Below are positions 20,315 to 28,872 of a stretch of DNA of 64,000 nucleotides, piece after piece; position 1 is the stretch's first letter; each line of letters begins with the position of its first letter. Both the position numbers and the translations under genes were made by a program. The notes under the pieces were generated by a model. The model saw only the letters and a list, made by a program, of their open reading frames with translations. It did no database searches and was not told the origin of the DNA. The DNA comes from JACCZR01 sp963830065 (GTDB lineage Bacteria > Actinomycetota > Thermoleophilia > Solirubrobacterales > Thermoleophilaceae): contig CAWHLA010000009.1 of assembly GCA_963830065.1 (NCBI GenBank), forward strand, positions 225,444 through 289,443, in the 5' to 3' direction.

Positions 20315-21462
20315 GGGCCCTCCTTCTCGCAGTCGCGGCCCTGGGCGTGGCCGCCCCCGCCGCCGGCGCTGCCACCTCCCAGGTCGCGGCCGGGCTCCAG
20401 CTCACGCGCGAGGTCCGCTCGGGGCCGACGCGGGTGAACGTGCTGGAGATCGATCGCCGCAAGCTCGGCGGCCGCCTGCGGGTGGCCCTGTCGAGCCGCC
20501 GCGTCGCCGGCCGGCGGACGGTCTCAGCCATCCGCCGGGCCGAGGACGCGCTGGCCGCGGTCAACGGAGGCTTCTTCGCCTCGCGCGGGCGGACCAACGG
20601 TGACCCGGTGGGGGCGATGATCAGCGGCGGGCGTGTGGTCAGCGAGCCCGTTCGCACGCGCAGCGCCCTGCTGATCCCCACCGATCCCGAGCAGACCGCT
20701 CGGGTGACCCGTCCCGGGTGGCGTGGCGCGGTCCGCTTCGGCTCCCGCCGCCGCGGGCTGGACGGAGTCGAACGGGCCCGCGGCCTGGTGCCCGGGTGTG
20801 GTGGCTTCGGCGGCGATCGGCCCACCCAGCGCCCCGACCCCAACGTCCTCTGCACCGACGCCAGCGAGCTGGTGATGGTCTCGCGCCGGTTCGGGTCGCG
20901 CACCGGAACGCCGCGGGGTGGGGTGGAGGCCGTGGTCAGCGGTGGCGTCGTACGCAGCGTGCGGCGCCGCGGCAACACGGCGATCCCGCGGGGCGGCTAC
21001 GTGCTGTCGGGGACCGGCGACGCCGCCCGCTTCCTGGCCCGCCACGCGCGACCCGGGGCGCGGCCGTCGATCCGCGCCCAGCTCACGAGCCGCGGGCGCG
21101 TCTTGGACCCCGGGCAGGCCGACCTGGTCAGCGGCGGCCCCGGGTTGCTCGAGCGCGGCCGGATCCGGATCCGCAACAGCACCGAGCGGGCGGCACTGTC
21201 GGCCCGTGGCCCCCGCACCCTCGCGGGCGTGCGAGCCGACGGCACCATCCTGCTGGTCACCGTCGACGGCCGCCAGCCGCGCTGGAGCCGGGGCGCCACT
21301 CTCCTGGAGTCGGCGCGGCTGCTGCGCTCGCTGGGCGCTCGCAACGGCATGGCCCTCGACGGCGGGGGCTCGACCACGATGGTCGTCGGCTCGAAGGTGC
21401 TCGGTCGCCCCTCGGACGGGAGCGAGCGGCCGGTGAGCGATGCACTGGTGGTGACCCGGTGA
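20311..21462 (+). CDS. Exported phosphodiester glycosidase (NAGPA/DUF2233-like)
   Basis: 383 residues if translation begins at the CTG in CTGAGG that overlaps the upstream TGA. That start gives a textbook signal peptide (LRALLLAVAALGVAAPAAGA); any earlier start would fuse it to out-of-frame lipoprotein sequence. The mature protein has DALAAVNGGFFASRGRTNGD near the N-terminus and MALDGGGSTTMVVG near the C-terminus, both hallmarks of the phosphodiester glycosidase family that removes sugar-1-phosphate caps. The natural substrate is unknown. It ends in a GTGA overlap with the metallophosphatase gene. Confidence 0.82.
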   Translation: MRALLLAVAALGVAAPAAGAATSQVAAGLQLTREVRSGPTRVNVLEIDRRKLGGRLRVALSSRRVAGRRTVSAIRRAEDALAAVNGGFFASRGRTNGDPVGAMISGGRVVSEPVRTRSALLIPTDPEQTARVTRPGWRGAVRFGSRRRGLDGVERARGLVPGCGGFGGDRPTQRPDPNVLCTDASELVMVSRRFGSRTGTPRGGVEAVVSGGVVRSVRRRGNTAIPRGGYVLSGTGDAARFLARHARPGARPSIRAQLTSRGRVLDPGQADLVSGGPGLLERGRIRIRNSTERAALSARGPRTLAGVRADGTILLVTVDGRQPRWSRGATLLESARLLRSLGARNGMALDGGGSTTMVVGSKVLGRPSDGSERPVSDALVVTR

Positions 21463-22316
21463 AGCGCCTAGCGCTGATCGGAATGGCGGGCGCGCTGGCC
21501 GCCGGCTGCGGCGCTGACGCCGCGCAGCTGGAGCCCCGGCTCACGCCCCGCCAGGCCGGGACCACCGTGATCTGGGCGGTCGGCGACGGCGCCGACGGCG
21601 GCAGCGAGGGCAAACAGGTGTCGCGCATGATCCGCGCCGACCGGCCCGACCGCTTCCTGTACCTCGGCGACGTCTACGAGCGCGGCACCGCCTCGGAGTT
21701 CCGCCGCAACTACAGCCCGGTGTTCGGGCGGCTCAACCCGATCACGTCCCCGACGCCGGGCAACCACGAGTGGGGCAACCGGCGCACCGGCTACCTCCCG
21801 TACTGGCGCCGGGTCAAGGGCCGCACGCAGCCGAGCTACTACCGCTACGGCCTCGGCGGCTGGGAGATCCTGAGCCTCAACTCCGAGACCTCACACCGCG
21901 GCGGCTCCCGCCAGCAGCGCTGGCTGAAGCGGGTGCTCGCGCGCCGCAGCGGTACCTGTCGCATCGCCTTCCTGCACAGGCCCTACCTGAGCGCCGGCGA
22001 GTACAGCCCGGGCGCCCGCAGCCTGGGCTCACTGTGGCGCACGCTGCGCGGGCACGGTCGGCTGGTCCTCTCGGGGCACGACCACAACATGCAGCGCTTC
22101 AAGCGCCGCGACGGGATGACGCAGTACGTCTCCGGCGCGGGCGGACGCGAGCGCTACCGGGTCAACCAGCGCGACTCGCGGCTGGCCTTCGGCCGGGCAA
22201 ACCGCTTCGGCGCGCTGAGGATCGAGCTGGATGGTGCCACCGCGCGGCTCGAGTTCCGCTCGGCGACCGGCGCCTTGCTGGACCGCAGTACGGTTCGCTG
22301 CCGGCCGCTGGCATAG
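21459..22316 (+). CDS. Calcineurin-like metallophosphatase, predicted lipoprotein
   Basis: 285 residues from the GTG of a GTGA overlap. The signal sequence MKRLALIGMAGALAAGC ends in a lipobox. Metallophosphatase motifs are in order: GDGADGG (first metal ligand, atypical), YLGDVYERG, TPGNHEWGN, AFLHRPY and SGHDHNMQRF. Resembles extracellular purple-acid/PhoD-like phosphoesterases. Together with the preceding glycosidase it suggests extracellular turnover of phosphodiester-linked sugars. Two hairpins follow the stop. Confidence 0.88.
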   Translation: MKRLALIGMAGALAAGCGADAAQLEPRLTPRQAGTTVIWAVGDGADGGSEGKQVSRMIRADRPDRFLYLGDVYERGTASEFRRNYSPVFGRLNPITSPTPGNHEWGNRRTGYLPYWRRVKGRTQPSYYRYGLGGWEILSLNSETSHRGGSRQQRWLKRVLARRSGTCRIAFLHRPYLSAGEYSPGARSLGSLWRTLRGHGRLVLSGHDHNMQRFKRRDGMTQYVSGAGGRERYRVNQRDSRLAFGRANRFGALRIELDGATARLEFRSATGALLDRSTVRCRPLA

Positions 22317-22376
22317 CCGCGACGTTCGGGGCATCTTCGCCCTGGCCCAGCGGCGATGCCGCCCATCCGTTCTGAA

Positions 22377-22402
22377 GAAATCGTCAGCCGGCTGAGCATT
22401 TC
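22377..22402. terminator. Palindrome between convergent genes, probable bidirectional terminator
   Basis: GAAAT/ATTTC arms around the perfect core TCAGCCGGCTGA, between the convergent phosphatase and MetE-like genes. Core and arm bases match the element at 8168-8196. Confidence 0.6.
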
Positions 22403-22453
22403 TCTGGAGCCCGTGCCACGTTCGCGCCGCGGCCGGCCCGCTGAGGCCGCCAT

Positions 22454-22491
22454 TGAAGGATTCGGCGGGTTGTAGCCCGCCCGATCCTTCA
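22454..22491. terminator. Long GC-rich hairpin, probable terminator
   Basis: Outer arms TGAAGGAT and ATCCTTCA, inner arms GGCGGG and CCCGCC, with a loop of about six bases. The 310-bp convergent intergenic region 22317-22626 contains this hairpin and the palindrome before it, but no gene. Confidence 0.6.
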
Positions 22492-22626
22492 GCCGGCGAG
22501 CTTGGGCCGGCACGACGGGCCCGATCCGGCCTACGTAGAGGGGTCGATCGGGGCCCGGCGCGCGGACCCCGATCCCTGTTCGTCCCAGGCGGCTGGGAGC
22601 GGGAGGTTGCCCTCCTGCGTGACCGC

Positions 22627-23772
22627 CTAGGCCCCGAGCTCCTGTGAGGCCATCTTTGCGCCCTCGATCCGGTTGGAGATCTTCTGCATGGCCACGTCCC
22701 GTGCATAGTCGGGATCGTCGCCGTGCTGAGGCTTCAGATCCCTCGAGAACGGTGAGAAGCCGCAGTCGTCGGTGGCGCCGAGGTTCTCGACCCCGATGTG
22801 CCCCGCCGCCTGAACCAGCTCGTCCTTGACGTGCTCGGGCGACTCCACGTCAGGGCTGAGCGGGTTGATGACTCCCATGAAGCAGACCTGCGACACGCCC
22901 TCGGCGTCGTCGCGCCGGTTCTCGCCGCAGAGCTTGTAGACCGTCTCGCGGTCGTCCTCGCTCGCGCACTGGATGAGGAAGTAGCCCGCGTTGATCTTGA
23001 ACATGTGGTTCAGGAGCTTGTCGTAGGGCACGTCCTTGGAGTGCACGGAGTCGTTGTCTCCGCCCGGGCAGGTGTGGATGCCGATGTTCTTGCGCTCCTC
23101 AGCCGAGAAACGGTCCATGACCCGGTTGTTGAGGTCGATGAAGTCCTGCAGCATGTCGCGACCGGTCCACGGGTTGCGTGAGTCGTTCTTGTTGGCCAGC
23201 CGGCCCTCGGTGAAGTCGACCGAGACGCGCTCGGCGCCCGCGTCGAAGCACTGCCGGATGTCCTTCTCGCACTCGTCGACCAGGTCGCTGAGGAAGTCCT
23301 CGCGCGAGTAGCCCTCGATCTCGTCGTCGAGCGGGTACAGCAGCATCAGCATCGACGGCGCGATAACCGCCTGCTTGACCCCGTGCGAGGCGAGCTGCTT
23401 GTTCTTCTCGACGAACTCCGAGGCGTAGGTCTGGTACTTGAACGGGCCGCCGGTCAGGCGCGGGAGCTGGCGATGGTGGCCGTCGTCGAAGATGGCGAAG
23501 AACTGGCCGTCGCCGGCCAGGTTCGGGGCCAGGCCCGTCCCCGCCAGCGTCGTCGTCAGCGGGTAGGTGGCGAAGCTCGACTCACGCTGCTCGCCGTCGG
23601 TGACCAGGTTCTCGCCGGTCTGCTCGAGGCGCTTGATCGAGTCCTCGGCAGCCTCTTCCTGAAGCTCCTTCAGCTCGGAGACCTCGATCTCCCCGTCGTC
23701 GAGCTTCTGGTAGGCGTCCTGAAGCTTCCTCGGTCGCGGCAGCGATCCGACGAGCTCGGTGGGAATGGGCAT
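22627..23772 (-). CDS. MetE-like methyltransferase, catalytic domain only
   Basis: 381 residues of the cobalamin-independent methionine synthase/UROD superfamily. It opens MPIPTELVGSLPRP, as the C-terminal domain of MetE does. Candidate zinc ligands are the His and Cys of GIHTCPGG, with a further Cys in the C-terminal DDCGFSPFS. It lacks the N-terminal duplicated domain of ~750-residue MetE. Single-domain members are known as folate-independent methionine synthases or other thiol methyltransferases, so methionine synthesis is plausible but not certain. The ATG is preceded by GGAGGAG, a clear Shine-Dalgarno, unlike many neighbours. Confidence 0.78.
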   Translation of the reverse strand: MPIPTELVGSLPRPRKLQDAYQKLDDGEIEVSELKELQEEAAEDSIKRLEQTGENLVTDGEQRESSFATYPLTTTLAGTGLAPNLAGDGQFFAIFDDGHHRQLPRLTGGPFKYQTYASEFVEKNKQLASHGVKQAVIAPSMLMLLYPLDDEIEGYSREDFLSDLVDECEKDIRQCFDAGAERVSVDFTEGRLANKNDSRNPWTGRDMLQDFIDLNNRVMDRFSAEERKNIGIHTCPGGDNDSVHSKDVPYDKLLNHMFKINAGYFLIQCASEDDRETVYKLCGENRRDDAEGVSQVCFMGVINPLSPDVESPEHVKDELVQAAGHIGVENLGATDDCGFSPFSRDLKPQHGDDPDYARDVAMQKISNRIEGAKMASQELGA

Positions 23773-23963
23773 GCGTGCTCTCCTCCGTTGAAAACCTCTC
23801 CCTCTTGGCGCACGGTACAGGGTCGGTTCGGCCTCGTGAGCGTCGGGGCTTGAGTTGGCGTCGCGGCCGCAGGGCCGGGATCGCCGCCGCTGCCGTACAG
23901 CTGCACCCCGTCCTGCTCAGGCCCGCCCCGTCCAGGAGGTTTGACCGGGGGTGATCGCGGCGG

Positions 23964-23969
23964 TACCTT
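23964..23969 (+). promoter_or_regulatory. -10-like hexamer of the GcvT-like/purU operon
   Basis: TACCTT, 7 nt before the ATG at 23977. Confidence 0.5.
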
Positions 23970-23976
23970 CGCCTGC

Positions 23977-24411
23977 ATGTCAGCGGCGGAGTGGTCGCAG
24001 CGTCACGGTCCGCTGGACGGTCTGTTGCGCAGCGCCGGCGCCCGGATGCACGACGAGCACGGCGTTTCGCTTCCCGCTGATTTCGGCTCGTCGGCCAGCG
24101 AGCTCGCCGTGTGCCTGGGCGCGGTTGGGATCGGCGTGCTGGACGAGGACGACGAGGGGGAGACGCTGGCCGTCGTCGGTCCGCGCGCCGAGGCGCTGCT
24201 CCGCGCGGCGGTGCTGGACGCCCTCGCGGTCACGGTGTTGCGCGAGGGGCCGTTCTACTACCTCGTCGTCACGCCGCGCGAGCGGGCGCTCGAGGTCTGG
24301 CAGGCGCTGGTTAGCGCCGGGGCGGGACTCGGCCTGGGCTACGTGGGCAGCACCGCGCTGCACAACTTCTTGGTGCGAACGCAGCTGCACGCGCGACAGA
24401 TGCACGATTGA
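23977..24411 (+). CDS. Small GcvT-like/folate-binding-type protein
   Basis: 144 residues starting MSAAEW. The N-terminus (HGVSLPADFGSSASELAVCL) resembles the opening of aminomethyltransferases and sarcosine oxidase gamma subunits. The segment YYLVVTPRERALEVWQAL...GAGLGLGYVG resembles the later GcvT folate-binding region. The protein is less than half the length of GcvT (~365), so it looks like a minimal folate-fold relative. The stop overlaps the TTG start of purU (TTGA), linking it to one-carbon metabolism. Function is otherwise an inference. Confidence 0.6.
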   Translation: MSAAEWSQRHGPLDGLLRSAGARMHDEHGVSLPADFGSSASELAVCLGAVGIGVLDEDDEGETLAVVGPRAEALLRAAVLDALAVTVLREGPFYYLVVTPRERALEVWQALVSAGAGLGLGYVGSTALHNFLVRTQLHARQMHD

Positions 24412-25249
24412 GCGAAGGCCCGGTACGCCACCGGCTGCTGGTGTCGTGCCCTGATCGCGCCGGGATCGTCGCGGCGGTGTCGACCTTCCTCGCCGGCCAC
24501 GGCGCCAACATCACCTCGTCCGACCAGCACTCGACCGACCCCAGCGGCGGGCGCTTCCTGATGCGGATGGAGTACGTGCTCGAGGGAGAGGACGGCGCGG
24601 CGCTCGAGCGGGACTTCGGGGAGCAGGTGGGTGGGCCGTTCGGCATGGACTGGCGCATCTCGCCCAGCCGGCCCCTGAAGCGAGTGGCGGTGCTGGTCTC
24701 GCGCGAGGACCACTGCCTGCTCGACCTGTTGTGGCGCTGGCGCCGCGGCGTGCTCGGCGGGGAGATCGTCCTGGTGGCCTCCAACGACGAGGTCTGCCGC
24801 GAGGACGCGGCGGGGTTCGGCGTTCCCTTCGCGCAAGTGCCCGCGAAGGCCGAGGACGAGCTGCTGTCGGCGCTCGATGGTGCGGACGTGGAGCTCGTCG
24901 TGCTCGCGCGCTACATGCAGATCCTGTCCGGCGACTCCTCGAGCGCTTCGGCCGGCCGATCATCAACATCCACCACTCCTTCCTGCCCGCCTTCGTCGGC
25001 GCGGACCCGTACCGGCGCGCGCTGGAGCGGGGGGTGAAGATCATCGGCGCCACCGCCCACTACGTCACCGAGGAGCTCGACGCCGGGCCGATCATCGAGC
25101 AGGACGTGGAGCGTGTGGACCACCGCTATGACGTCAACGGCCTCGAGGAGGTGGGCCGCGACATCGAGCGGCGGGTGCTGGCCCGGGCCGTGCAGCGCCA
25201 TCTCGAGGACAGCGTGCTCCTGCTGGACAGCCGAACGGTCGTCTTCTAG
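24408..25249 (+). CDS. purU: Formyltetrahydrofolate deformylase, interrupted by one frameshift
   Basis: PurU hydrolyses 10-formyl-THF to THF and formate. The N-terminal ACT domain (RLLVSCPDRAGIVAAVSTFL) and the hydrolase domain are both present, but in two frames. Frame one runs to LARYMQILSGD. Frame two resumes with LERFGRPIINIHHSFLPAF and continues through GATAHYVTEELDAGPIIEQD, which carries the conserved catalytic His and Asp. Restoring one T at about 24936 gives GDFLERFG and a 280-residue protein, exactly the E. coli PurU length. This points to a sequencing error or a very recent mutation. TTG start in a TTGA overlap. Confidence 0.88.
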
Positions 25250-25285
25250 GTACGGTGTGCCGCGCCTGACCAGGGCGCCTTTACT

Positions 25286-25891
25286 TTGAGCCAGTCCTCA
25301 GCCATCTATGGAGTAGCGGCCGTGGAGCGGATGACCGGCGTACCCGCGGCCACCATCCGAGAGTGGCAGGACCGCTATGGCCAGGGCTGGGGCACCACCG
25401 GCATCGGCGGCGAGACCCTCTACTCGCGCGACGACGTCGAGGCGATCCTGGCCTTCTCGCGCCAGCAGGGCCACGAGCCGGCGGGCACCGCCGAGGCGCC
25501 GTCCGCCGGGCTCGGCGCCCGGCTGCTGGTCTTGCTGGCCGAGCGAGACGAGTACGCGGCCGAGTTGACGGAGTACTTCCTGCGAACCGAGGGCTACGAA
25601 ATCGAAACGGTGTTCGACGCCGAGGAGGCGCTGCGCCGCTACGAGCAGGTGGAGCCAGACCTGGCGATCGTGGAGCTCCTGATCGACGGAGGCGCCGGCT
25701 TCGAGCTCTGCCGTCGTCTGCGCGCCAAGGGCACGTGCCCGGTGGTGGCCATATCCGCGCTGGAAGCCGGCGACCTGGTGGGCAAGGAGGTCGATGCCCT
25801 GCTCAGCAAGCCGCTTGCGCCGCTGGAGCTCATCTCAACCGTCCGCGATCTCCTCGGTACCAGCGCGATAGTCGGTAGGCAGGGCCCCTGA
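25286..25891 (+). CDS. MerR-type HTH fused to an atypical receiver domain
   Basis: 201 residues, TTG start. Residues ~5-60 form a MerR-like winged helix (VERMTGVPAATIREWQDRYG...LYSRDDVEAI). Residues ~75-195 form a response-regulator receiver fold. The usual phospho-acceptor Asp is replaced by Glu in LAIVELLIDG and the acidic pair after strand 1 is degenerate (LLAERDE); the Ser in AISALE and the Lys in LLSKPLAP remain. It may signal without phosphorylation, or be locked in an active-like state. The stop overlaps the start of the KaiC-like gene (TGATG). Confidence 0.82.
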   Translation: MSQSSAIYGVAAVERMTGVPAATIREWQDRYGQGWGTTGIGGETLYSRDDVEAILAFSRQQGHEPAGTAEAPSAGLGARLLVLLAERDEYAAELTEYFLRTEGYEIETVFDAEEALRRYEQVEPDLAIVELLIDGGAGFELCRRLRAKGTCPVVAISALEAGDLVGKEVDALLSKPLAPLELISTVRDLLGTSAIVGRQGP

Positions 25892-27264
25892 TGGACAGGA
25901 TGGGCAGCGGGAGCCCGCGCCTCGACGCGCTTCTGGGCGGCGGCCTCCCTGTGAATGCGGTGAACCTCATTGTCGGCCTGCCCGGCACCGGCAAGACCAT
26001 GATGGTCCAGCAGTACGTGTTCGCCAGCGCCACTCCCGAGCAGCCGGCCGTCTACATGACCACCGCTTCCGAGCCCTTCGACAAGCTCGTGCGGTACGGC
26101 CAAGAGCTGGAGTTCTTCGATGTCGGAGCGGTGGGCAGCTCGGTGTTCTACGAGGACCTCGGGCGCAACCTGAACCGGGGTGGTCTCCCCGCGGTCCTCG
26201 AGCGGATCGACACCCTGATCAAGGAGCGGCGGCCGGGGTCGGTGGTGATCGACTCCTTCCGCGCCCTGCGCGCATACGCCGGCGAGGAGGAGTTCCGTCG
26301 CTTCCTCCACGACCTCGCCGGTCGGGCCAGCGCCTTTCCGGCCTCGCACTTCTGGGTCGGGGAGTACACCGCCGACGACATGTCGTGGGCACCGGAGTTC
26401 GCCGTGGCCGACTCGGTGATCTCCTTGGCCTCGGAACGCAGCGGCGACCGGACGTCGCGGGCCATCGAAGTGCTCAAGCTGCGCGGGTCGGGTTTCCTCT
26501 CTGGCCGCCACGGCTATCGCCTAGGAGCCGACGGGATCGACGTGTTCCCCCGACTGGCCGACCTCGACGGAGACGGCTACGTCGCCACGTCGGAGCGCGC
26601 CTCTTCGGGCATCCCGGCCTTGGACGCTCTGCTCACCGCGGGTTACCGCGCCGGGTCCAGCACCCTCATCGCCGGGCCTTCGGGCTCGGGCAAGACCCTC
26701 ATGGGCCTCCATTTCCTCTTCAACGGCGCCCGGTCCGGCCACCCTGGGATCTTCGCGTCGCTGCAGGAGGACACCCAGCAGCTGGACCGGGTGGCAAGCG
26801 GCTTCGGCTGGTCATTCGCCGAGGACGACGTGGAGATGCTCCACGCCTCGCCCGTGGACCTGTACGTAGACGAGTGGGTCTACAGCCTCCTCGACCGCGC
26901 GCAGGAGATCGGCGCCCAGCGCATCGTCCTCGACTCGGTTACCGACCTGAGCGCGGCTGTCGTGGATCCACTGCGCTTCCGCGAATACCTCTACTCGTTG
27001 ACCCAGCGCTGCGCGAAGCGGGGCATCTCGCTCATGCTCACGCTGGAGTTGCCGGATCTCTACGAGCCCACTACCACCGGCCAACAAGGCATCTCTCACC
27101 TGTCCGACAACGTGATCCTGCTGAACTACGTCAAGCGCTCGGAGGGCCTCAGCCGGGTCATGACGGTGCTCAAAGCGCGCGCTACAGAGCTTCAGCCCGC
27201 GATGCGGGAGTTCCGGATCACCTCGGACGGCATCCTGCCCGCCGACGGGGCCTCCGCCGCCTAG
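25891..27264 (+). CDS. KaiC-like double RecA-domain ATPase
   Basis: 457 residues with two KaiC/RadA-type ATPase domains. Walker A motifs are GLPGTGKT (residues 29-36) and GPSGSGKT (262-269); Walker B-like strands are SVVIDSFRAL and RIVLDSVTDL. The layout is that of KaiC (519 residues in cyanobacteria), but shorter and without kaiA/kaiB beside it. Such KaiC homologues outside cyanobacteria are usually linked to signalling proteins, as here with the coupled MerR-receiver gene. I infer a two-gene signalling module; a clock function is not supported. Confidence 0.88.
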   Translation: MDRMGSGSPRLDALLGGGLPVNAVNLIVGLPGTGKTMMVQQYVFASATPEQPAVYMTTASEPFDKLVRYGQELEFFDVGAVGSSVFYEDLGRNLNRGGLPAVLERIDTLIKERRPGSVVIDSFRALRAYAGEEEFRRFLHDLAGRASAFPASHFWVGEYTADDMSWAPEFAVADSVISLASERSGDRTSRAIEVLKLRGSGFLSGRHGYRLGADGIDVFPRLADLDGDGYVATSERASSGIPALDALLTAGYRAGSSTLIAGPSGSGKTLMGLHFLFNGARSGHPGIFASLQEDTQQLDRVASGFGWSFAEDDVEMLHASPVDLYVDEWVYSLLDRAQEIGAQRIVLDSVTDLSAAVVDPLRFREYLYSLTQRCAKRGISLMLTLELPDLYEPTTTGQQGISHLSDNVILLNYVKRSEGLSRVMTVLKARATELQPAMREFRITSDGILPADGASAA

Positions 27265-27350
27265 GCAGGCTCCGCCGGCAGCGGCGCGGGGTAGCCGATG
27301 TGCCACCCCTGCGCGGGGTCGACGCGCACCTCCCGCAGCAGGTCGACGCC
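27261..27350 (-). pseudogene. 3' remnant of an unidentified gene
   Basis: The minus strand reads LLREVRVDPAQGWHIGYPAP followed by a stop sharing CTAG with the KaiC-like stop. No start and no upstream coding continue beyond about 27350, so this is a truncated gene end just before the tRNA. Family not recognised. Confidence 0.4.
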
Positions 27351-27380
27351 GCTTAAGGGTGTTGGGCCCGTTCCGGGGGA

Positions 27381-27386
27381 TAGATT
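27381..27386 (+). promoter_or_regulatory. -10-like hexamer of the CAT tRNA
   Basis: TAGATT, 9 nt before the tRNA 5' end. Confidence 0.45.
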
Positions 27387-27395
27387 CCGCGCCGG

Positions 27396-27468
27396 GGGCC
27401 GGTAGCTCAGGGGTTAGAGCAGCGGACTCATAATCCGTCGCGCGGAGGTTCGAATCCTCCCCGGCCCA
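27396..27468 (+). tRNA. tRNA with CAT anticodon (elongator Met or Ile2)
   Basis: Acceptor stem GGGCCGG pairs with CCGGCCC, discriminator A, no encoded CCA. D-arm GCTC/GAGC, anticodon stem GCGGA/TCCGT with loop CTCATAA (anticodon 27429-27431), T-arm GGAGG/CCTCC with TTCGAAT. The first pair is G-C, so it is not an initiator tRNA. Elongator Met and lysidine-modified Ile2 cannot be told apart by eye. The genomic island begins at its 3' end. Confidence 0.95.
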
Positions 27469-28081
27469 TTAGCTCAGAAACCGCTTTAGAGAGCGGAATC
27501 CCGCTCTACGGGCGGGATCGTGGTGGGTGGCACCGTGAAGGGCGCGAGTGTCAGTCGAGGTCACTCCAGGTCTCCGGACCGACCGTTTCGGTCCCATGCC
27601 GGTCCCATGGCCGGTCCCACGGAGCCGCCCTTCGGTAGCCCGCGCACCCCGGTAGCCCGGGCCACCCCGCGAACGGAGCCCGCGGGCACATATCGAACCG
27701 GCTCCGCAGGAACCCGAGCACGGGTCGCCCTTCCCGGTCCCTGGACCGTGCGCCGTGGGCTCGCCGCAATAGCGGCTGAGAGCGGTGCCAGCTCCCCTCC
27801 GGGGCAGGCGCGAATGGACCTGCTCGGAGTTCCACCGCGACTCCATCAACCGAGGACTAGAAACGGAGAGGGAGCCGCGACCCCCATGAAGGCCGTGGAG
27901 GCGTAGCCGAGTCGAAGGTTCGGTGAACAGCGCGGCGCGTCGGAGGGGTCGCACCGCGTAGCCCAGTACCGCACACCCATACCCGTGCCGGTCTATCTGG
28001 GCGAGAGGCAACCACCAGGGAGCCTCCCGCTTCGCCTGCCCGCTCCCCGCCCCATGCCGACCACGCCACAGGAGAGCAACA
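27469..28081. other. 613 bp beside the tRNA without a supportable gene
   Basis: Open frames exist on both strands but are low-complexity Arg/Pro/Gly sequence with no recognisable domain. A short imperfect tandem array of GGTCCCA-type units lies at about 27590-27620. This is where an attachment site would be expected, but none can be demonstrated. Confidence 0.5.
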
Positions 28082-28378
28082 GTGAGAACTACAACCCGCA
28101 AACAGATACACAGAGCAGGCAATCGCCGCCGACAACGCGCTGGCCATCCCGGGCGAGCCGACTGGAGGAGAGCCCCGGCCACACCCCAGCAGCTCGCCGC
28201 CGTGCGCCTGATCGCCACCGAGACCGGCCGCACCTTCAGCGTCGCAGTCACCCAGGGCGAGGCCTGGAGGCGGATCAGACAGGCCACACGGCTGATCGGT
28301 GAGCAACGGCGGCGGACCTGCGCTCCTCCGTGGTACTCGCCGAAGGACCATGGCGAGCAGTTGCGGGGATCGACATGA
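28082..28378 (+). CDS. Small DUF3072-like protein
   Basis: 98 residues, GTG start preceded by AGGAGAG at good spacing. The core TPQQLAAVRLIATETGRTFS followed by TQGEAWRRIRQATRLIG matches the pattern of short DUF3072-type proteins common in actinobacterial plasmids and phages (TPKQLAxLRxLAxxTGxxF then an ExxxRI helix). Function unknown. It overlaps the next gene start as ATGA, so the two were a translationally coupled pair. Confidence 0.6.
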   Translation: MRTTTRKQIHRAGNRRRQRAGHPGRADWRRAPATPQQLAAVRLIATETGRTFSVAVTQGEAWRRIRQATRLIGEQRRRTCAPPWYSPKDHGEQLRGST

Positions 28379-28682
28379 AGATCGAGATCGAGCACGGCTG
28401 GCAGGCAGCCGAGCGCCACCGCGATCAGCTCCAAAGCCCGGCTCGACTACCTCGAGCCCTGGAGAACGCCGGGCTGGAGACCGAGGAGGGGGAGCGATCT
28501 CAGCCGCCGACGCCGAGATCGGCGAGGCCGAGATCGCCTTCCACCGCGCACTCGGGGATGACGAGCGGGTGGCCGAGCTGGAGTCCGACGAGCTGCACGC
28601 CGACCTGACGGCCACCGAAGCCGCGAGCGACCTGCTGGCCGACCTGCGACGGAAACACAGCGAGGACGACGAAGCCGACTGA
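28375..28682 (+). pseudogene. Small island gene broken by a frameshift
   Basis: The ATG at 28375 opens MKIEIEHGWQAAERHRDQLQ, but this frame degenerates after about 40 codons. Another frame then carries the convincing tail AEIGEAEIAFHRALGDDERV...DLLADLRRKH to a TGA at 28680-28682. The two halves make one plausible helical protein of ~100 residues with a shift around 28470-28500. No family recognised; linked by ATGA overlap to the DUF3072-like gene. Confidence 0.5.
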
Positions 28683-28872
28683 CCCTGGCCTGCCCCTCGC
28701 CTAGCTCGTCTGGATCCTCCTGGTCGCTGTCCACCAGGGCTCAGCCAGGGGAAGGGGCGACACCGTTTCGTGTCCATGGGCTGGCGCACCATCGGTGACC
28801 CCAGCCCACAGCCAACAGCTCGTCCGCGCCCGCTAGCAACCCTTACGCCAAGGGCCACCGGTCAGGGCGGCG

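Noticed and set aside
23773..23963. Region upstream of the MetE-like gene examined for a SAM or cobalamin riboswitch
   Set aside because: No recognisable SAM-I, SAM-II/V or B12-box consensus; only a Shine-Dalgarno and a weak TACCGT hexamer seen.
27590..27620. GGTCCCA tandem units considered as a CRISPR or attachment site
   Set aside because: Units are short, irregular and without spacers; no matching copy found at the other island end.
27469..28434. Long minus-strand open frame beside the CAT tRNA
   Set aside because: Antisense to the DUF3072-like gene, low-complexity composition, no recognisable family; checked because an integrase might be expected here.
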